DNA of 26,538 bases from positions 1-26,538 of IMG/VR virus record IMGVR_UViG_3300032675_001880, one strand, 5' to 3'. Each line of letters opens with the position of its first letter. Position 1 is the first letter of the stretch. Of the stretch, positions 1 through 8,892 are shown piece by piece. Source of the stretch: a virus. The notes under the pieces were generated by a model, which saw nothing but the letters and a program-made list of their open reading frames with translations, ran no database searches and was not told the origin of the DNA. A program made the translations under genes and the position numbers.

Positions 1-876
1 TTTATGGGCATATTGTTCATGAAATTTAAAAACATTGTTTTCTAAAATACGGATATAAATATAATTTCCATCATAGTAAACACTACTAAGTGGGATTTTC
101 ATTAAAAATGAAAATTCTTTTTGAAAAGTTAAAATATTATTAAATTTTAATTTGAATATATCTAAAAATTCACTACTAGACATAGAAGTTATATAAGATT
201 CATTTTTTAATTTAATTTCGAAATTTTTAATATCTTCTACATCTATTTTTGTTAAACCATTTTTTTCATAAACTTCTTCTTTAAATTTTTCTAAAAAAAT
301 AATAATTGATTCTTCTAAATTGATACTATCATATTCTTTTTCTAAATTAAATGTTAAGAAATAACATTGATAATTTGAATATTGATATAACTTAACTGAG
401 TAATTACAATTAATTTCAATCTTATCGTTGAATTTTAAAATTTTAAATTTTAAAAATGAAAAAAATTGATCATTATTTTTATACTCTATTTCATATTCAT
501 CTTTTTTGAGGCTTATTTTTGACTTAAATATAGGAAAATTACCAATATCAGGGTATCCACATTTTTTTATCCATTCTTTCCAATCTTCTGTTTTTATATA
601 TTTATCTATTAATATATCAAATTCATAATCTGTTAGTTTATTTTTTTTCTTCTTTTGTAAGAAAATTCTATCCTCAATTTTCTTTTTTCTTTTAACTTCA
701 TCAGGATCATTTAATTCAAAATCTTTTTTAGAAGCATCTAGACCTTTATTTACAATTAAAGACATATATCTATTAACTTTTTCTGGTAATTTCTGTCTAA
801 CTATATCTAAAAATTCTTTACCTTCCTCAGAAGTTAATTCCTCTCTACTTTCATTATATGTTTTAATATATTTCAT
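1..876 (-). CDS. Leader/HEQY family protein, 3' end cut by window edge
   Basis: The frame is open from the ATG at 876 to base 1, giving 292 codons with no stop, so the C-terminus lies outside the window. The protein starts MKYIKTYNESREEL, a short basic/aromatic leader like those of the next three genes. It ends in the window with FKFHEQYAHK, the same HEQY motif found near the C-termini of those genes, so it is a fourth family member. The middle is rich in Lys, Glu and aromatic residues and shows no domain I recognise. The start overlaps the stop of the upstream gene by one base (TAATG), so the two are probably translationally coupled. Function is unknown; a virion-internal protein is an inference from the leader. 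Confidence 0.8.
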   Translation of the reverse strand, partial: MKYIKTYNESREELTSEEGKEFLDIVRQKLPEKVNRYMSLIVNKGLDASKKDFELNDPDEVKRKKKIEDRIFLQKKKKNKLTDYEFDILIDKYIKTEDWKEWIKKCGYPDIGNFPIFKSKISLKKDEYEIEYKNNDQFFSFLKFKILKFNDKIEINCNYSVKLYQYSNYQCYFLTFNLEKEYDSINLEESIIIFLEKFKEEVYEKNGLTKIDVEDIKNFEIKLKNESYITSMSSSEFLDIFKLKFNNILTFQKEFSFLMKIPLSSVYYDGNYIYIRILENNVFKFHEQYAHK

Positions 877-1604
877 TACTTATTAGCTATTTTTTTATAC
901 ATTTTATATACATTATTGGCATATTGTTCGTGTATTTGGATTAATTCAGTTCCATGATCAAACTTAGCATATAAAAATATTGTACTCTCTTTATCACTAT
1001 AATAACAAGTTAAGTATTTTATATTTTTTAAAAATTTTAATTCATCAGGAAGATCATTTGTATAATTTGGATTATCAGATATTTCTCTAACTTTTTGTAC
1101 CCCATCTTTACTTAAATAAACAGGATATTTTTTAGTATCATAAAGTAACATCATTAATTGTTCTAAATTATCAACATCCTTTTTTGTTCCTATAAAAGGG
1201 GTTGATAAAATTTCTCTATGTGAATTAATAAAGAAATCTTTTATATTATCATAAATATCAAAATTATTTTTAGTAAATTCTACTTGAATAAAACTTTGAT
1301 ATAATGTATATCCATTATATAATATATTAAAATTTAAGAGATTTTCAAATAAATTCATCGCATTAAATTTAGACATATTTATTGTTAATCTTGAATCTTT
1401 ATCTCCTTGATAAGTAATTTTTAACCAAAATTCATTAGTAGGAGTTTTAAGTGCTATATCTGTAGTAAAATTTAATTCAACTCCATTTGACTTAAAATAA
1501 TCATAAAAATCTTTATTAAGTAGATATATTTTTGCTAATTCTTCAATGCTCTCTTTATTTACTTCTCTACTTTCAAATAATTTATATTTAGTTATTAAAT
1601 TCAT
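876..1604 (-). CDS. Leader/HEQY family protein (242 aa)
   Basis: Second member of the tandem family. I place the start at the ATG at 1604 (MNLITKYKLFES) rather than the in-frame TTG two codons earlier, because this start is identical to that of the next gene upstream. The C-terminus reads IQIHEQYANNVYKMYKKI, matching the family HEQY motif followed by a basic helix. It overlaps the preceding gene by 17 nt, and the overlap encodes the end of that protein in one frame and this leader in another. No catalytic motif is visible. The family is not one I recognise. LFE in the leader fits a T4-type prohead protease site ([LI]-x-E), so a packaged head protein is plausible but unproven. Confidence 0.8.
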   Translation of the reverse strand: MNLITKYKLFESREVNKESIEELAKIYLLNKDFYDYFKSNGVELNFTTDIALKTPTNEFWLKITYQGDKDSRLTINMSKFNAMNLFENLLNFNILYNGYTLYQSFIQVEFTKNNFDIYDNIKDFFINSHREILSTPFIGTKKDVDNLEQLMMLLYDTKKYPVYLSKDGVQKVREISDNPNYTNDLPDELKFLKNIKYLTCYYSDKESTIFLYAKFDHGTELIQIHEQYANNVYKMYKKIANK

Positions 1605-2421
1605 TATCAACTTCTTTTTTTATCCTATCATAGATTTTTTTCAACTTATAAATATATTGTTCATGAACTATAAAAGTTCTATTAAATTTTGAAAAGTATA
1701 ATTTTATATTATTTCCATAAGCATAAGACCAAGGATTAGAAGTTTTTAAAACATTATCATCCCATCCAATTAATTTATAATCTTTTTTATTAGGATAATA
1801 ATTTAATTCAGTTACATCTTGTATATACATAGTTTTTGAAAATTCTTCAATTTTTTTGATAAACTCATTACAAATAACTATTTCTTTAATACTAAGATGT
1901 TCTGGACCATATTTAAAAACATTTTCTTTAATTTTTTCCTTTAAACTTTGTTTTATTTGAGTAATAAGAGTTTTATCTTGTTTATCTTTATAAATTTTAC
2001 CTATTTTTGTTGACTTAAATATATCATCTCCTCCATAAGCATTATATATGCTATTAGAATGATATATTACGGATGAAGTTTTTAATAGATTTTTATCTTC
2101 TTTAAACTCCACATTTATATATAAATAAACTTTAAAATAAGGCATTTTACTAGAAAAATCACGAATATTAAAATTTATAGTGGTTATTACACCTAAATTA
2201 GTATTTTCAAATTCATAATGTAATAAATGTTTATCATCTTTTTTATCATAAGAATAATCATATTTAGAAGATAATGGATAAAAAGGATAATAATTATAAT
2301 CAAAATATTCAATAACTTCTGGAGTAAAAAGTTCTTTCTCCAAAATAGATTTAATAATATCTTCCGTAAGAATCATTGTATTTTGATTTTCAAATAATTT
2401 ATATTTAGTTATTAAATTCAT
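1588..2421 (-). CDS. Leader/HEQY family protein (277 aa)
   Basis: Third member of the family. The N-terminus MNLITKYKLFENQN is nearly identical to that of the downstream gene, and the C-terminus (FIVHEQYIYKLKKIYDRIKK, then EVDNEFNN) is close to that of the upstream gene. ATG start at 2421 and 17-nt overlaps at both ends. A segment of 34 bases spanning the start is repeated exactly 817 bp away, which points to tandem duplication of the whole gene. Between the conserved ends the sequence is divergent, with alternating charged and aromatic residues suggesting beta-rich structure. Function is unknown. Confidence 0.82.
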   Translation of the reverse strand: MNLITKYKLFENQNTMILTEDIIKSILEKELFTPEVIEYFDYNYYPFYPLSSKYDYSYDKKDDKHLLHYEFENTNLGVITTINFNIRDFSSKMPYFKVYLYINVEFKEDKNLLKTSSVIYHSNSIYNAYGGDDIFKSTKIGKIYKDKQDKTLITQIKQSLKEKIKENVFKYGPEHLSIKEIVICNEFIKKIEEFSKTMYIQDVTELNYYPNKKDYKLIGWDDNVLKTSNPWSYAYGNNIKLYFSKFNRTFIVHEQYIYKLKKIYDRIKKEVDNEFNN

Positions 2422-3241
2422 CTTCTACTTCTTTTTTAATTAATTTATATAATTTAACTATTTTATATAAATATTGCTCATGAATCATAAATTGTTTATG
2501 TAATTCTGTATGAGTTTCATTTGAAGAACTCATTTTACTTAAAAAATCATAAACATCACAATAATCAAAATATATCAAATCATTATTTCTTTTTTGGATT
2601 CGAAAATTTGTTAAATCTATATTGTTTATCAAATTGTAATATTCTCTATCATTAATATTTATTTTTGTATCTAATGGAGATAAATTAGATTTATATTTTT
2701 CTAATATTTTTATTAGTTTTAAATCAATTAAAAATGTTTTAATATTTATAAAATCTATACTACCTTCATCAGTATTTCTTAATTGAGGTCTAAAAAATTT
2801 AAGTCTCGTTTTTTCAAACTCCATTTGATTTAGTAATTTATCTTTTCCTATATTTGGTGAAAATATATTAGTAGTTTTATATAAAACTCCCTTTGTATCT
2901 TTATCAATTAATCTATATATATCGTAATCATTAGTATGATTTACTTGTATAGACATTGTATAAATTATACTTGCACTAAGTTTATAATCTATTGTATAAT
3001 TAATTATAGTTTCTGTATTGTTTTTAATAAATTTATAAGTTAATATATATTCACATTTATCAATATCATGATTATATCCTATATTAGGGATAATTGGAAA
3101 AAATGGATAATTATATTCATTCATAAAATTTTCTAATCTATCACTATTTAAATGATTACTAAAAAAATTTTTCACTTCTTCTTCTGTTAAAAATTCAGTA
3201 TAGAGATCTTCAAATAATTTATATTTAAGTATATGTTTCAT
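2405..3241 (-). CDS. Leader/HEQY family protein (278 aa), first gene of the run
   Basis: The leading gene of the four-gene run. It starts MKHILKYKLFEDLY and ends FMIHEQYLYKIVKLYKLIKK followed by EVEDEFNN. Start ATG at 3241 is preceded by ATATAGGT, a weak Shine-Dalgarno-like AGG. It lies just downstream of the terminator after dnaK, so its own promoter would have to sit very close to that hairpin, or expression depends on read-through from dnaK. It shares with its paralogues the leader, the HEQY motif and a PFFPI/PFYPL-type segment near residue 45. No known domain is recognisable. Confidence 0.82.
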   Translation of the reverse strand: MKHILKYKLFEDLYTEFLTEEEVKNFFSNHLNSDRLENFMNEYNYPFFPIIPNIGYNHDIDKCEYILTYKFIKNNTETIINYTIDYKLSASIIYTMSIQVNHTNDYDIYRLIDKDTKGVLYKTTNIFSPNIGKDKLLNQMEFEKTRLKFFRPQLRNTDEGSIDFINIKTFLIDLKLIKILEKYKSNLSPLDTKININDREYYNLINNIDLTNFRIQKRNNDLIYFDYCDVYDFLSKMSSSNETHTELHKQFMIHEQYLYKIVKLYKLIKKEVEDEFNN

Positions 3242-3253
3242 ATACCTATATAT

Positions 3254-3286
3254 AAAAAAACCCCCACAAAAAATGTGGGGGTTTTT
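3254..3286. terminator. Bidirectional rho-independent terminator after dnaK
   Basis: Perfect 8-bp GC-rich stem (CCCCCACA / TGTGGGGG) with a 5-base A loop, flanked by seven A on one side and five T on the other. It works in either direction; the natural client is dnaK, whose stop is at 3302. It is the most GC-rich spot in the region. Confidence 0.92.
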
Positions 3287-3301
3287 AATTTTTAAGTATT
3301 C

Positions 3302-5170
3302 TTATTTCACTTCTTCAAATGGTATGTCTTCAGTAGAAGAATCATCTGTTGGAGTTTCTGTTGTAGCATCTGCTGAATTTTCATTCATTTGGCTATATAA
3401 TTTTGTACTTATCTTAGTCCAAGTTTCATTTAATGATTCAGTAGCTTTATCTAAAGCATCTACATTTTTCTCTTTATGTAAAGTTTTTAACTCAGCTATT
3501 TTTTCATTTAATTCAGTTTTGTCTTCATCAGTCAATTTATCTTCTGATTCTTTAATGAATTTTTCAGTTTGGAAAATTAAAGAATCAGCTGAATTTAACT
3601 TATTAATATTCTCTAATTCTTTCTTATCCTTTTCAGCATTATCAGTAGCTTCTTGTTTCATTCTTTCAATATCTTCTTTAGATAAAGAACCACCACCTTC
3701 AATTCTTATTGAATTTTGTTTACCAGTTTTTTCATCTTTAGCACTTACTGAAATAATACCGTTAGAATCTACATCTATACTTACTGATATTTTAGGCACA
3801 CCACGAGGAGCTAATTCAACACCTTCCATCACAAATCTACCCAAACTCTTATTATCTTTTGACATAGCTCTTTCACCTTGTAATATATGAATATCTACTG
3901 ATGTTTGAGAATCAGATGCTGTACTAAAAGTTTCTGATTTTCTTGTAGGAATTGTAGTATTTGCTTCAATTAATTTAGTAAATACACCACCCATAGTTTC
4001 AATACCAATTGATAATGGAATAACATCTAATAATAGAATATCATTCACTTGACCTGAAAGAACACCACCTTGTTTAGTAGCACCTGTTGATACACAAGTA
4101 TCAGGGTTTAATGATTTATTTGGTTTTTTGTTGAAAACCGCTTCTAATCTTTCTTGAACTAATGGAACACGAGTTGAACCACCAACTAAAAGAATGTCAT
4201 TAATATCTGCAAGTTGTAATCCAGATGATTTTAATGAACTTTTTGCTTTTTCAATTACTCTTTCTACAATTGGTTCAATCATTTGATCCAATTTAGAACG
4301 ACTTAATTGTTTAACTAAGTGTTTAGGAACACTATCAATTGCTGTGATATAAGGTAAGTTAATATCAGCAATAGCAGAACTTGATAGTTCTATTTTACAT
4401 TTTTCAGCAGCTTCATATAATCTTGAATATGCCATAGGATCTTTTCTTAAATCAGTTGCTTCATCTTTTTGGAACTCATCAGCTAACCAATTAACAATTT
4501 TTTCATCAATTAAAGACCCACCTAAATCTAAATCACCATCAGTTGATTTGATTTCAAATACACCATCAGCCACGTCTACAACAGATACATCTAATGTACA
4601 ACCACCAAAATCCACAACCATGTATTTCTTTTCAGATTGTGCATCTACATTTAGAATAGCAGATGTAGGTTCAGCGATTACACGTTCTACTGTTAGACCA
4701 GCGATTTCACCAGCGATTCTTGTTGAATCTCTTTCATCACTATTAAAGTGAGCAGGTACTGTAATTACTACTCTACTTACTTCTTGTCCTAAGAAATCTT
4801 CTGCTGATTTTTTCATTTTTTGAATAATCATTGCGGAAATTTCTTCGGGAGTATAGATTCTGTCGTCTATCTGAACTGCGGCTTTTCCTCCGTTATCTAC
4901 TATTTTGTATGGTCTTTTTAAGTGTTTAACTTGTTCGTAAGTCTTACCCATTAAACGCTTAATGTTAAAAATAGTTTTTTCCGGATTAACAGCTGCTTGT
5001 CTTTTAGCCGCTTCGCCTACTTTAATACCATCTTTGGTAAATGCTACATAAGAAGGAGTAGTCATACCACCTTCTGCATTAGGAATAATTTTGATTTCGT
5101 TCCCTTCATAAATGGAAATGGCTGAATTATACGAACCAAGATCCAAACCTACAATTTTTTTTGTACTCAT
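3302..5170 (-). CDS. dnaK: Hsp70 chaperone DnaK, phage-encoded
   Basis: ATP-dependent chaperone of 622 residues, close to the bacterial length of about 640. The ATPase domain (1-375) has the phosphate-1 loop [10 protein letters not shown] (6-16), IKRLMG with K71, AEPTSA with E167, and [11 protein letters not shown] (186-196). The hydrophobic linker DILLLDV is at about 377-383, followed by the substrate-binding domain and a helical lid, ending DIPFEEVK like E. coli DnaK's EEVK. Oddities: the nucleotide-contacting TTNS is SYNS, GGGTF is GGCTL (C191), and LGGEDFD is LGGSLID. The key K, T192, D194 and E167 are kept, so it is probably active. No DnaJ or GrpE is visible nearby, so it may use host co-chaperones. 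It is transcribed alone between a promoter-like element and a strong terminator. Possible roles are virion protein folding or support of replication. Confidence 0.97.
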   Translation of the reverse strand: MSTKKIVGLDLGSYNSAISIYEGNEIKIIPNAEGGMTTPSYVAFTKDGIKVGEAAKRQAAVNPEKTIFNIKRLMGKTYEQVKHLKRPYKIVDNGGKAAVQIDDRIYTPEEISAMIIQKMKKSAEDFLGQEVSRVVITVPAHFNSDERDSTRIAGEIAGLTVERVIAEPTSAILNVDAQSEKKYMVVDFGGCTLDVSVVDVADGVFEIKSTDGDLDLGGSLIDEKIVNWLADEFQKDEATDLRKDPMAYSRLYEAAEKCKIELSSSAIADINLPYITAIDSVPKHLVKQLSRSKLDQMIEPIVERVIEKAKSSLKSSGLQLADINDILLVGGSTRVPLVQERLEAVFNKKPNKSLNPDTCVSTGATKQGGVLSGQVNDILLLDVIPLSIGIETMGGVFTKLIEANTTIPTRKSETFSTASDSQTSVDIHILQGERAMSKDNKSLGRFVMEGVELAPRGVPKISVSIDVDSNGIISVSAKDEKTGKQNSIRIEGGGSLSKEDIERMKQEATDNAEKDKKELENINKLNSADSLIFQTEKFIKESEDKLTDEDKTELNEKIAELKTLHKEKNVDALDKATESLNETWTKISTKLYSQMNENSADATTETPTDDSSTEDIPFEEVK

Positions 5171-5206
5171 ACTTTTTACTTATTTTTATTTTTTATTTAA
5201 TTTATA

Positions 5207-5214
5207 CAAATATA
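5207..5214 (-). promoter_or_regulatory. Candidate -7 box of the dnaK promoter
   Basis: TATATTTG on the minus strand matches the Bacteroidota -7 consensus TAnnTTTG and lies about 37 nt upstream of the dnaK ATG. I do not see a TTTG at the usual 19-21 nt upstream, so only half the promoter is supported. Confidence 0.5.
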
Positions 5215-5271
5215 ATAATTATTATTCATATAAAAAAATTTATTTAAGTTTATCAAAAAGTATGCCAAAAA

Positions 5272-5724
5272 TTATATTAATATTTTATTGATATTTTCAT
5301 CTCTATTACAAGCCATTATTTCTTCTTCTGAGAATTCTATTTTAGTTAAATGTATATAAGCATTTTCTAAATTAAAAATTTTTAATAAATTTTCAAAAAC
5401 TCTAATATAATAATTTATTTTTTTTAATTCTAGATTATTATCTAGATTCTCAAATAAATTATTATAACATTTATCTGAGAGCTTTTCAAACTCTATATTT
5501 AATTCTTGTAATTTTTTTAATACAAAATCAACATTTTCATTTAACATAAACTCTTTTAATATTTCCTCAGTATATTTTGTATATCTAAGCCTAGAAAGAT
5601 CATCTGTAATAGGTTTGCCAGAATAAGACATATTATATGCAACATCTTTTATACAACTTTTTTTTCTTTTATAAGCATCTTTATACAAAAAATCTAATTT
5701 ACTTTTTATTAATTCTTCTTTCAT
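5272..5724 (-). CDS. Small unknown protein with shared C-terminal tail (150 aa)
   Basis: Acidic/basic, mostly helical-looking protein with no recognised domain. It ends CNRDENINKILI, the shortest version of the tail R[DE]xx[IL][NSED]x[IL]L found on eleven proteins of this window. Its ATG directly abuts the TAA of the upstream gene, so it belongs to a four-gene minus-strand run from 6449. The 102 nt between its stop and dnaK hold the dnaK promoter element. Confidence 0.75.
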   Translation of the reverse strand: MKEELIKSKLDFLYKDAYKRKKSCIKDVAYNMSYSGKPITDDLSRLRYTKYTEEILKEFMLNENVDFVLKKLQELNIEFEKLSDKCYNNLFENLDNNLELKKINYYIRVFENLLKIFNLENAYIHLTKIEFSEEEIMACNRDENINKILI

Positions 5725-5910
5725 TTAAATATTTTCTAAAATTTTATTTATTTTTTTATCTCTTAACCAATTTTTATAAATAATATAGATTTCATCTACA
5801 CCCATATTATGTTTATCACATTCATCTAAAATATCCGAGAAATCTTTATTTTCTACCATTTTTAGAATATCATTATAATAATGTTCTAATTCTTTATTAG
5901 GTCTACCCAT
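5725..5910 (-). CDS. Small unknown protein with shared C-terminal tail (61 aa)
   Basis: Starts MGRPNKELEHYYND and ends WLRDKKINKILENI, a clear copy of the shared tail. The body is a short acidic helical stretch. It overlaps the upstream gene by 8 nt (ATGGGTAG) and touches the downstream gene with no gap, consistent with coupled translation. Function is unknown. Confidence 0.72.
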   Translation of the reverse strand: MGRPNKELEHYYNDILKMVENKDFSDILDECDKHNMGVDEIYIIYKNWLRDKKINKILENI

Positions 5911-6088
5911 TTAATAATTCATTTATTTTTTCTTCACGTAATTTACTCACATATATAGCTTGAATGTCTTTTATACTTAAATATTTATGTTCATTATTTA
6001 ATATAAAACTCCAATAGAAATCTAAAAATCCGTAATATTCTTCCCCAAAATAATTGTCTAACCAATCATCCATTGTTAATTCCGCCAT
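5903..6088 (-). CDS. Small unknown protein with shared C-terminal tail (61 aa)
   Basis: Same length as its downstream neighbour. It starts MAELTMDDWLDNYFGEEYYG, is acidic and aromatic, and ends SKLREEKINELLNG, the shared tail. It sits 4 nt after the upstream gene and overlaps the next by 8 nt. The IYxxxLRxxKIN stretch matches the neighbour (IYKNWLRDKKIN), so the two are probably diverged paralogues. Function is unknown. Confidence 0.72.
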   Translation of the reverse strand: MAELTMDDWLDNYFGEEYYGFLDFYWSFILNNEHKYLSIKDIQAIYVSKLREEKINELLNG

Positions 6089-6092
6089 AATG

Positions 6093-6449
6093 TCATTTAT
6101 TCAAATCATCCAATACATCTATTATATCTGAAAAAAATATTTCTCTCCATTCAGTCTCCTCTTCATTATAATTCCAACCTTCGACAGAAGTTTCATGTGT
6201 TTGGTAATATTTTACCATTTCAATATATTCATAATATGTGTCAAAATCTTTTCTATCTAATAGAATATCTTGAACTTCAATATCAAATGTTCTATCTAAT
6301 TTATCTCCATCCCCTTTAATTAAAACTCTTAAATTAAAATAATCTTTTTTTGGTTTAAATCTTTTTTTTCTTAAGTAGTTAGTAAATTGAATTATATTAA
6401 TCCATGATTCTGACTTTGGTTTTTTTGTAAATTTTTTTAGATGTTTCAT
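6093..6449 (-). CDS. Unknown protein with leader-like N-terminus (118 aa)
   Basis: First gene of the 6449-5272 run. It begins MKHLKKFTKKPKSESW, a basic leader resembling those of the HEQY family but without a clear [LI]-x-E site. The rest is acidic, with several Trp/Tyr residues, and ends IIDVLDDLNK; it lacks the R[DE] of the tail motif. I recognise no domain. Confidence 0.72.
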   Translation of the reverse strand: MKHLKKFTKKPKSESWINIIQFTNYLRKKRFKPKKDYFNLRVLIKGDGDKLDRTFDIEVQDILLDRKDFDTYYEYIEMVKYYQTHETSVEGWNYNEEETEWREIFFSDIIDVLDDLNK

Positions 6450-6494
6450 AAATTATCTTGTTATTATATTTTATATATTTTATAAGTGAAAAAG

Positions 6495-6527
6495 TTATTA
6501 TTAATATTAAACAATTATTAATAATAA
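6495..6527. promoter_or_regulatory. Inverted repeat between divergent genes
   Basis: Perfect 11-bp arms TTATTATTAAT / ATTAATAATAA separated by 11 bases, between the divergent starts at 6449 and 6541. It could be an operator or a transcript hairpin. In DNA this AT-rich, chance is a real alternative. Confidence 0.3.
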
Positions 6528-6540
6528 TATATAATATATT

Positions 6541-8361
6541 ATGATTATTACTAAGTTTTTACGATTAAAATTAACTGATAGATATAGAAAAATTGGTTAT
6601 GTAGCTAGTATTGATGGGTTTTATGATTTAAAAATCGAAGATTTATCATTATCATCTAAAAAATATATTTTAGTTAAATGTGATTTTTGTGGAAAAGAAA
6701 AAGAAGTTACTTATAAATATTATAATATGAATACTTCAAATCAAGAAAATTTATTTTCTTGTAGTTCTAAATGTGGAAGCATTAAAGCTAAGAAAACTAA
6801 TTTGGAAAAATTTGGAACTGAGAATGTTTTTCAAAATGATAGTATAAAAGAAAAAATTAAACAAACTAATTTAGAAAAATATGGAGTTGAAAACTATTCT
6901 AAAACTGATGAATATAAAGAAAAAGTTAAACAAACAAATTTGAAAAAATTTGGAACAGAAAGTGCTATACAAAATAGTGAAGTAAAAGAAAAAGTTAAAC
7001 AAACAAATTTGGAAAGATATGGGTGTGAATATGCTTCACAAGCAACTAATTTTAAAGAAAAAGTTAAACAAACAAATTTAGAAAGATACGGATGTGAATA
7101 TGGATTACAAAATATAGAGATAAAAGAAAAATCTAAACAAACAAAAATAAAAAAATATGATGTTGAATATTCTTCACAGATAGATGGATTTATAGAAAAA
7201 GTTAAACAAACAAATTTAAAAAAATATGGTGTAGAATATGCCACGCAAAATCAAAATATTAAAGATAAATCTAAAAAAACAAATTTAAAAAAATATGATG
7301 TAGATAATTATAAAAAATCAGAAATCAGTAAATTAAATACTATAATAGGTCAACATCCAAATTATATAAAATATACTGAAAATAAAAGATCTTTATTTAA
7401 ATGTGATAGTGATAAAGATCATGAATTTGAAATACATTCAGATAATTTTCATGATAGGTTGTCATATAATTTACCACTTTGTACGATTTGTTACCCAATT
7501 GGGGATCAAAAAAGTATAAAAGAAAAAATACTTTTAGAATATATTAAATCAATTTATAATGGAGAGATTATTTCAGGATATCGTGATAGTATAGAAATTG
7601 ATATTTATTTACCTGAATTAAAACTAGGTATAGAATTTAATGGATTATATTGGCATTCTAATAAATTTAGAGAATCTAATTATCATGTTGATAAATTAAA
7701 TTGGTTTAAATCAAAAAATATAGATATTAAATATATTTATGAAGATGATTTTGATAATAATTTAGACATAATTAAATCTCAAATATCAAATTGGATAGGT
7801 AAAACTAAAACTAAAATATATGGTCGTAAATGTCAAATAAAAGAAGTTAATACAAATGAATATCGTGATTTTTTAAATTCAAATCACATTCAAGGTTATG
7901 TTCCTGTTAAATTAGTTTATGGACTTTATTATGATAATACTTTAGTTAGTTTAATGTGTTTTGATAAAAAAGAAGGAAGATTAAATATGTCTGAAAATGA
8001 GTGGAATTTAAGTAGATTCTGTAATTTATTAAATCATCAAATAATTGGAGGTGCTTCTAAATTATTAAATCACTTTATTAAAATTAATAATCCTTCAAGA
8101 ATAATAAGTTATGCTGATAAAGATTGGTCATCAGGAAATCTTTATTTTAAATTAGGATTTAAATTAATTAATGAATCTAAACCTGATTATAAATATATTG
8201 TTAATGGTGTTAGGATTAATAAACAAAACTTTAATAAAAGCAAATTAGGTAAAATGGGGTATGATATATTGAATTTAACAGAATCTCAAATTATGGAAAA
8301 TCTAAATATTAATAAAATATATGATTGTGGTAAAATGAAATTTGAAAAAAGTATAGAATAA
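6541..8361 (+). CDS. EDxHD (I-Bth0305I-like) homing endonuclease
   Basis: Free-standing homing endonuclease candidate, 606 residues. N-terminal zinc-finger-like cysteines C47, C50, C74, C78 are followed by eight repeats of 23 residues (82-265) built on KQTNLEKYGVE, which probably read DNA. Then comes a second Cys/His cluster (C288, H294, C314, C317) and a Vsr-like nuclease core with EIDIYLP (E352, D354), GIEFNG (E365) and YWH (H372). The C-terminal 170 residues (SLMCFDKKEGR, IIGGASKLLNHF, ISYADKDWSSGNLY, LGF) look like a GNAT/Mom-type fold and are seen on such phage proteins; this last assignment is an inference. It stands alone on the plus strand between minus-strand operons, as expected for a selfish insertion. 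A closely related, cut copy lies at 25395-26538. Confidence 0.88.
   Translation: MIITKFLRLKLTDRYRKIGYVASIDGFYDLKIEDLSLSSKKYILVKCDFCGKEKEVTYKYYNMNTSNQENLFSCSSKCGSIKAKKTNLEKFGTENVFQNDSIKEKIKQTNLEKYGVENYSKTDEYKEKVKQTNLKKFGTESAIQNSEVKEKVKQTNLERYGCEYASQATNFKEKVKQTNLERYGCEYGLQNIEIKEKSKQTKIKKYDVEYSSQIDGFIEKVKQTNLKKYGVEYATQNQNIKDKSKKTNLKKYDVDNYKKSEISKLNTIIGQHPNYIKYTENKRSLFKCDSDKDHEFEIHSDNFHDRLSYNLPLCTICYPIGDQKSIKEKILLEYIKSIYNGEIISGYRDSIEIDIYLPELKLGIEFNGLYWHSNKFRESNYHVDKLNWFKSKNIDIKYIYEDDFDNNLDIIKSQISNWIGKTKTKIYGRKCQIKEVNTNEYRDFLNSNHIQGYVPVKLVYGLYYDNTLVSLMCFDKKEGRLNMSENEWNLSRFCNLLNHQIIGGASKLLNHFIKINNPSRIISYADKDWSSGNLYFKLGFKLINESKPDYKYIVNGVRINKQNFNKSKLGKMGYDILNLTESQIMENLNINKIYDCGKMKFEKSIE
6784..7335 (+). 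repeat. Eight tandem 69-nt coding repeats
   Basis: Encodes 23-residue units with Thr of the (K)xTNLxKYG core at residues 86, 109, 132, 155, 178, 201, 224 and 247. Spacing is exact at 23 residues. Units differ in the TENVFQNDS-like half, which may be the specificity-determining part. Confidence 0.9.
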
Positions 8362-8381
8362 ATTATTCTATACTTTTTTTT
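8345..8381. terminator. Bidirectional terminator between convergent genes
   Basis: 12-bp stem AGTATAGAATAA / TTATTCTATACT around a single base, with A6 before and T8 after. Both stop codons lie in it: TAA at 8359-8361 (plus) and at 8363-8365 (minus). Because of the symmetry both proteins end in KSIE. Confidence 0.85.
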
Positions 8382-8869
8382 CTCTTTTCTTCTAAATATT
8401 TTGCCAAATCAGCATAAGTAACTGCTCCAGGATTTTTTACTAAAATATCCGCATTACCTTGTGGTTTAACCACAACTTCCTCTTGAACAGGTATATCTTT
8501 TTTAGTTCTAATAGAATAATCTTGATCTACTTTCTTAAGTAAATGACCTACATAAGCATCTATACCAAAATCTTTAATATAATTTGGATTATACTCGTAA
8601 ATAAATTCTTCATAGTTTTTATAAAATGCTAAAACATTTTCATTGATGCCGCCATCTATATAAAAATGAATATCACCTATTCTACCTTTTTTAGATATAG
8701 TAGTTTTGTAAAATGTATTATATGAGGCAGCGAACTCATCATTACCATTAATTTTTCTCATACCGTTAGGATTTGGTAATGTAGCAGAATATCCTAAATC
8801 GGTTCTAAATACTGAACTTCTTGCTAAGTCAGTTATTATCTTATTATTTGAAACAACATAATATGGCAT
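8363..8869 (-). CDS. Unknown protein (168 aa)
   Basis: Starts MPYYVVSNNKIITDLARSS. It has a beta-rich-looking N-terminal part (to about residue 115), a Pro/Val/Gln linker (IPVQEEVVVKPQG) and a C-terminal helix (TYADLAKYLEEKRKKSIE). That architecture is reminiscent of small virion components, but I recognise no family. It is the last gene of the uvsE run, 23 nt after the preceding gene, and its stop lies inside the terminator. Codon and residue use is less A/T-extreme than in the small tail-bearing genes, suggesting a conserved core gene. Confidence 0.8.
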   Translation of the reverse strand: MPYYVVSNNKIITDLARSSVFRTDLGYSATLPNPNGMRKINGNDEFAASYNTFYKTTISKKGRIGDIHFYIDGGINENVLAFYKNYEEFIYEYNPNYIKDFGIDAYVGHLLKKVDQDYSIRTKKDIPVQEEVVVKPQGNADILVKNPGAVTYADLAKYLEEKRKKSIE

Positions 8870-8892
8870 AAATAATTTTTTTTATTTATATA

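Noticed and set aside
3273-4751. Open frames on the plus strand across dnaK
   Set aside because: They are antisense to a clear dnaK, with serine-rich, unstructured translations; typical shadows.
6894-7244. Repetitive antisense frame with FVCLTFS units, or a CRISPR-like array
   Set aside because: It mirrors the 69-nt coding repeats of the endonuclease. Repeats are contiguous and protein-coding, with no spacers.
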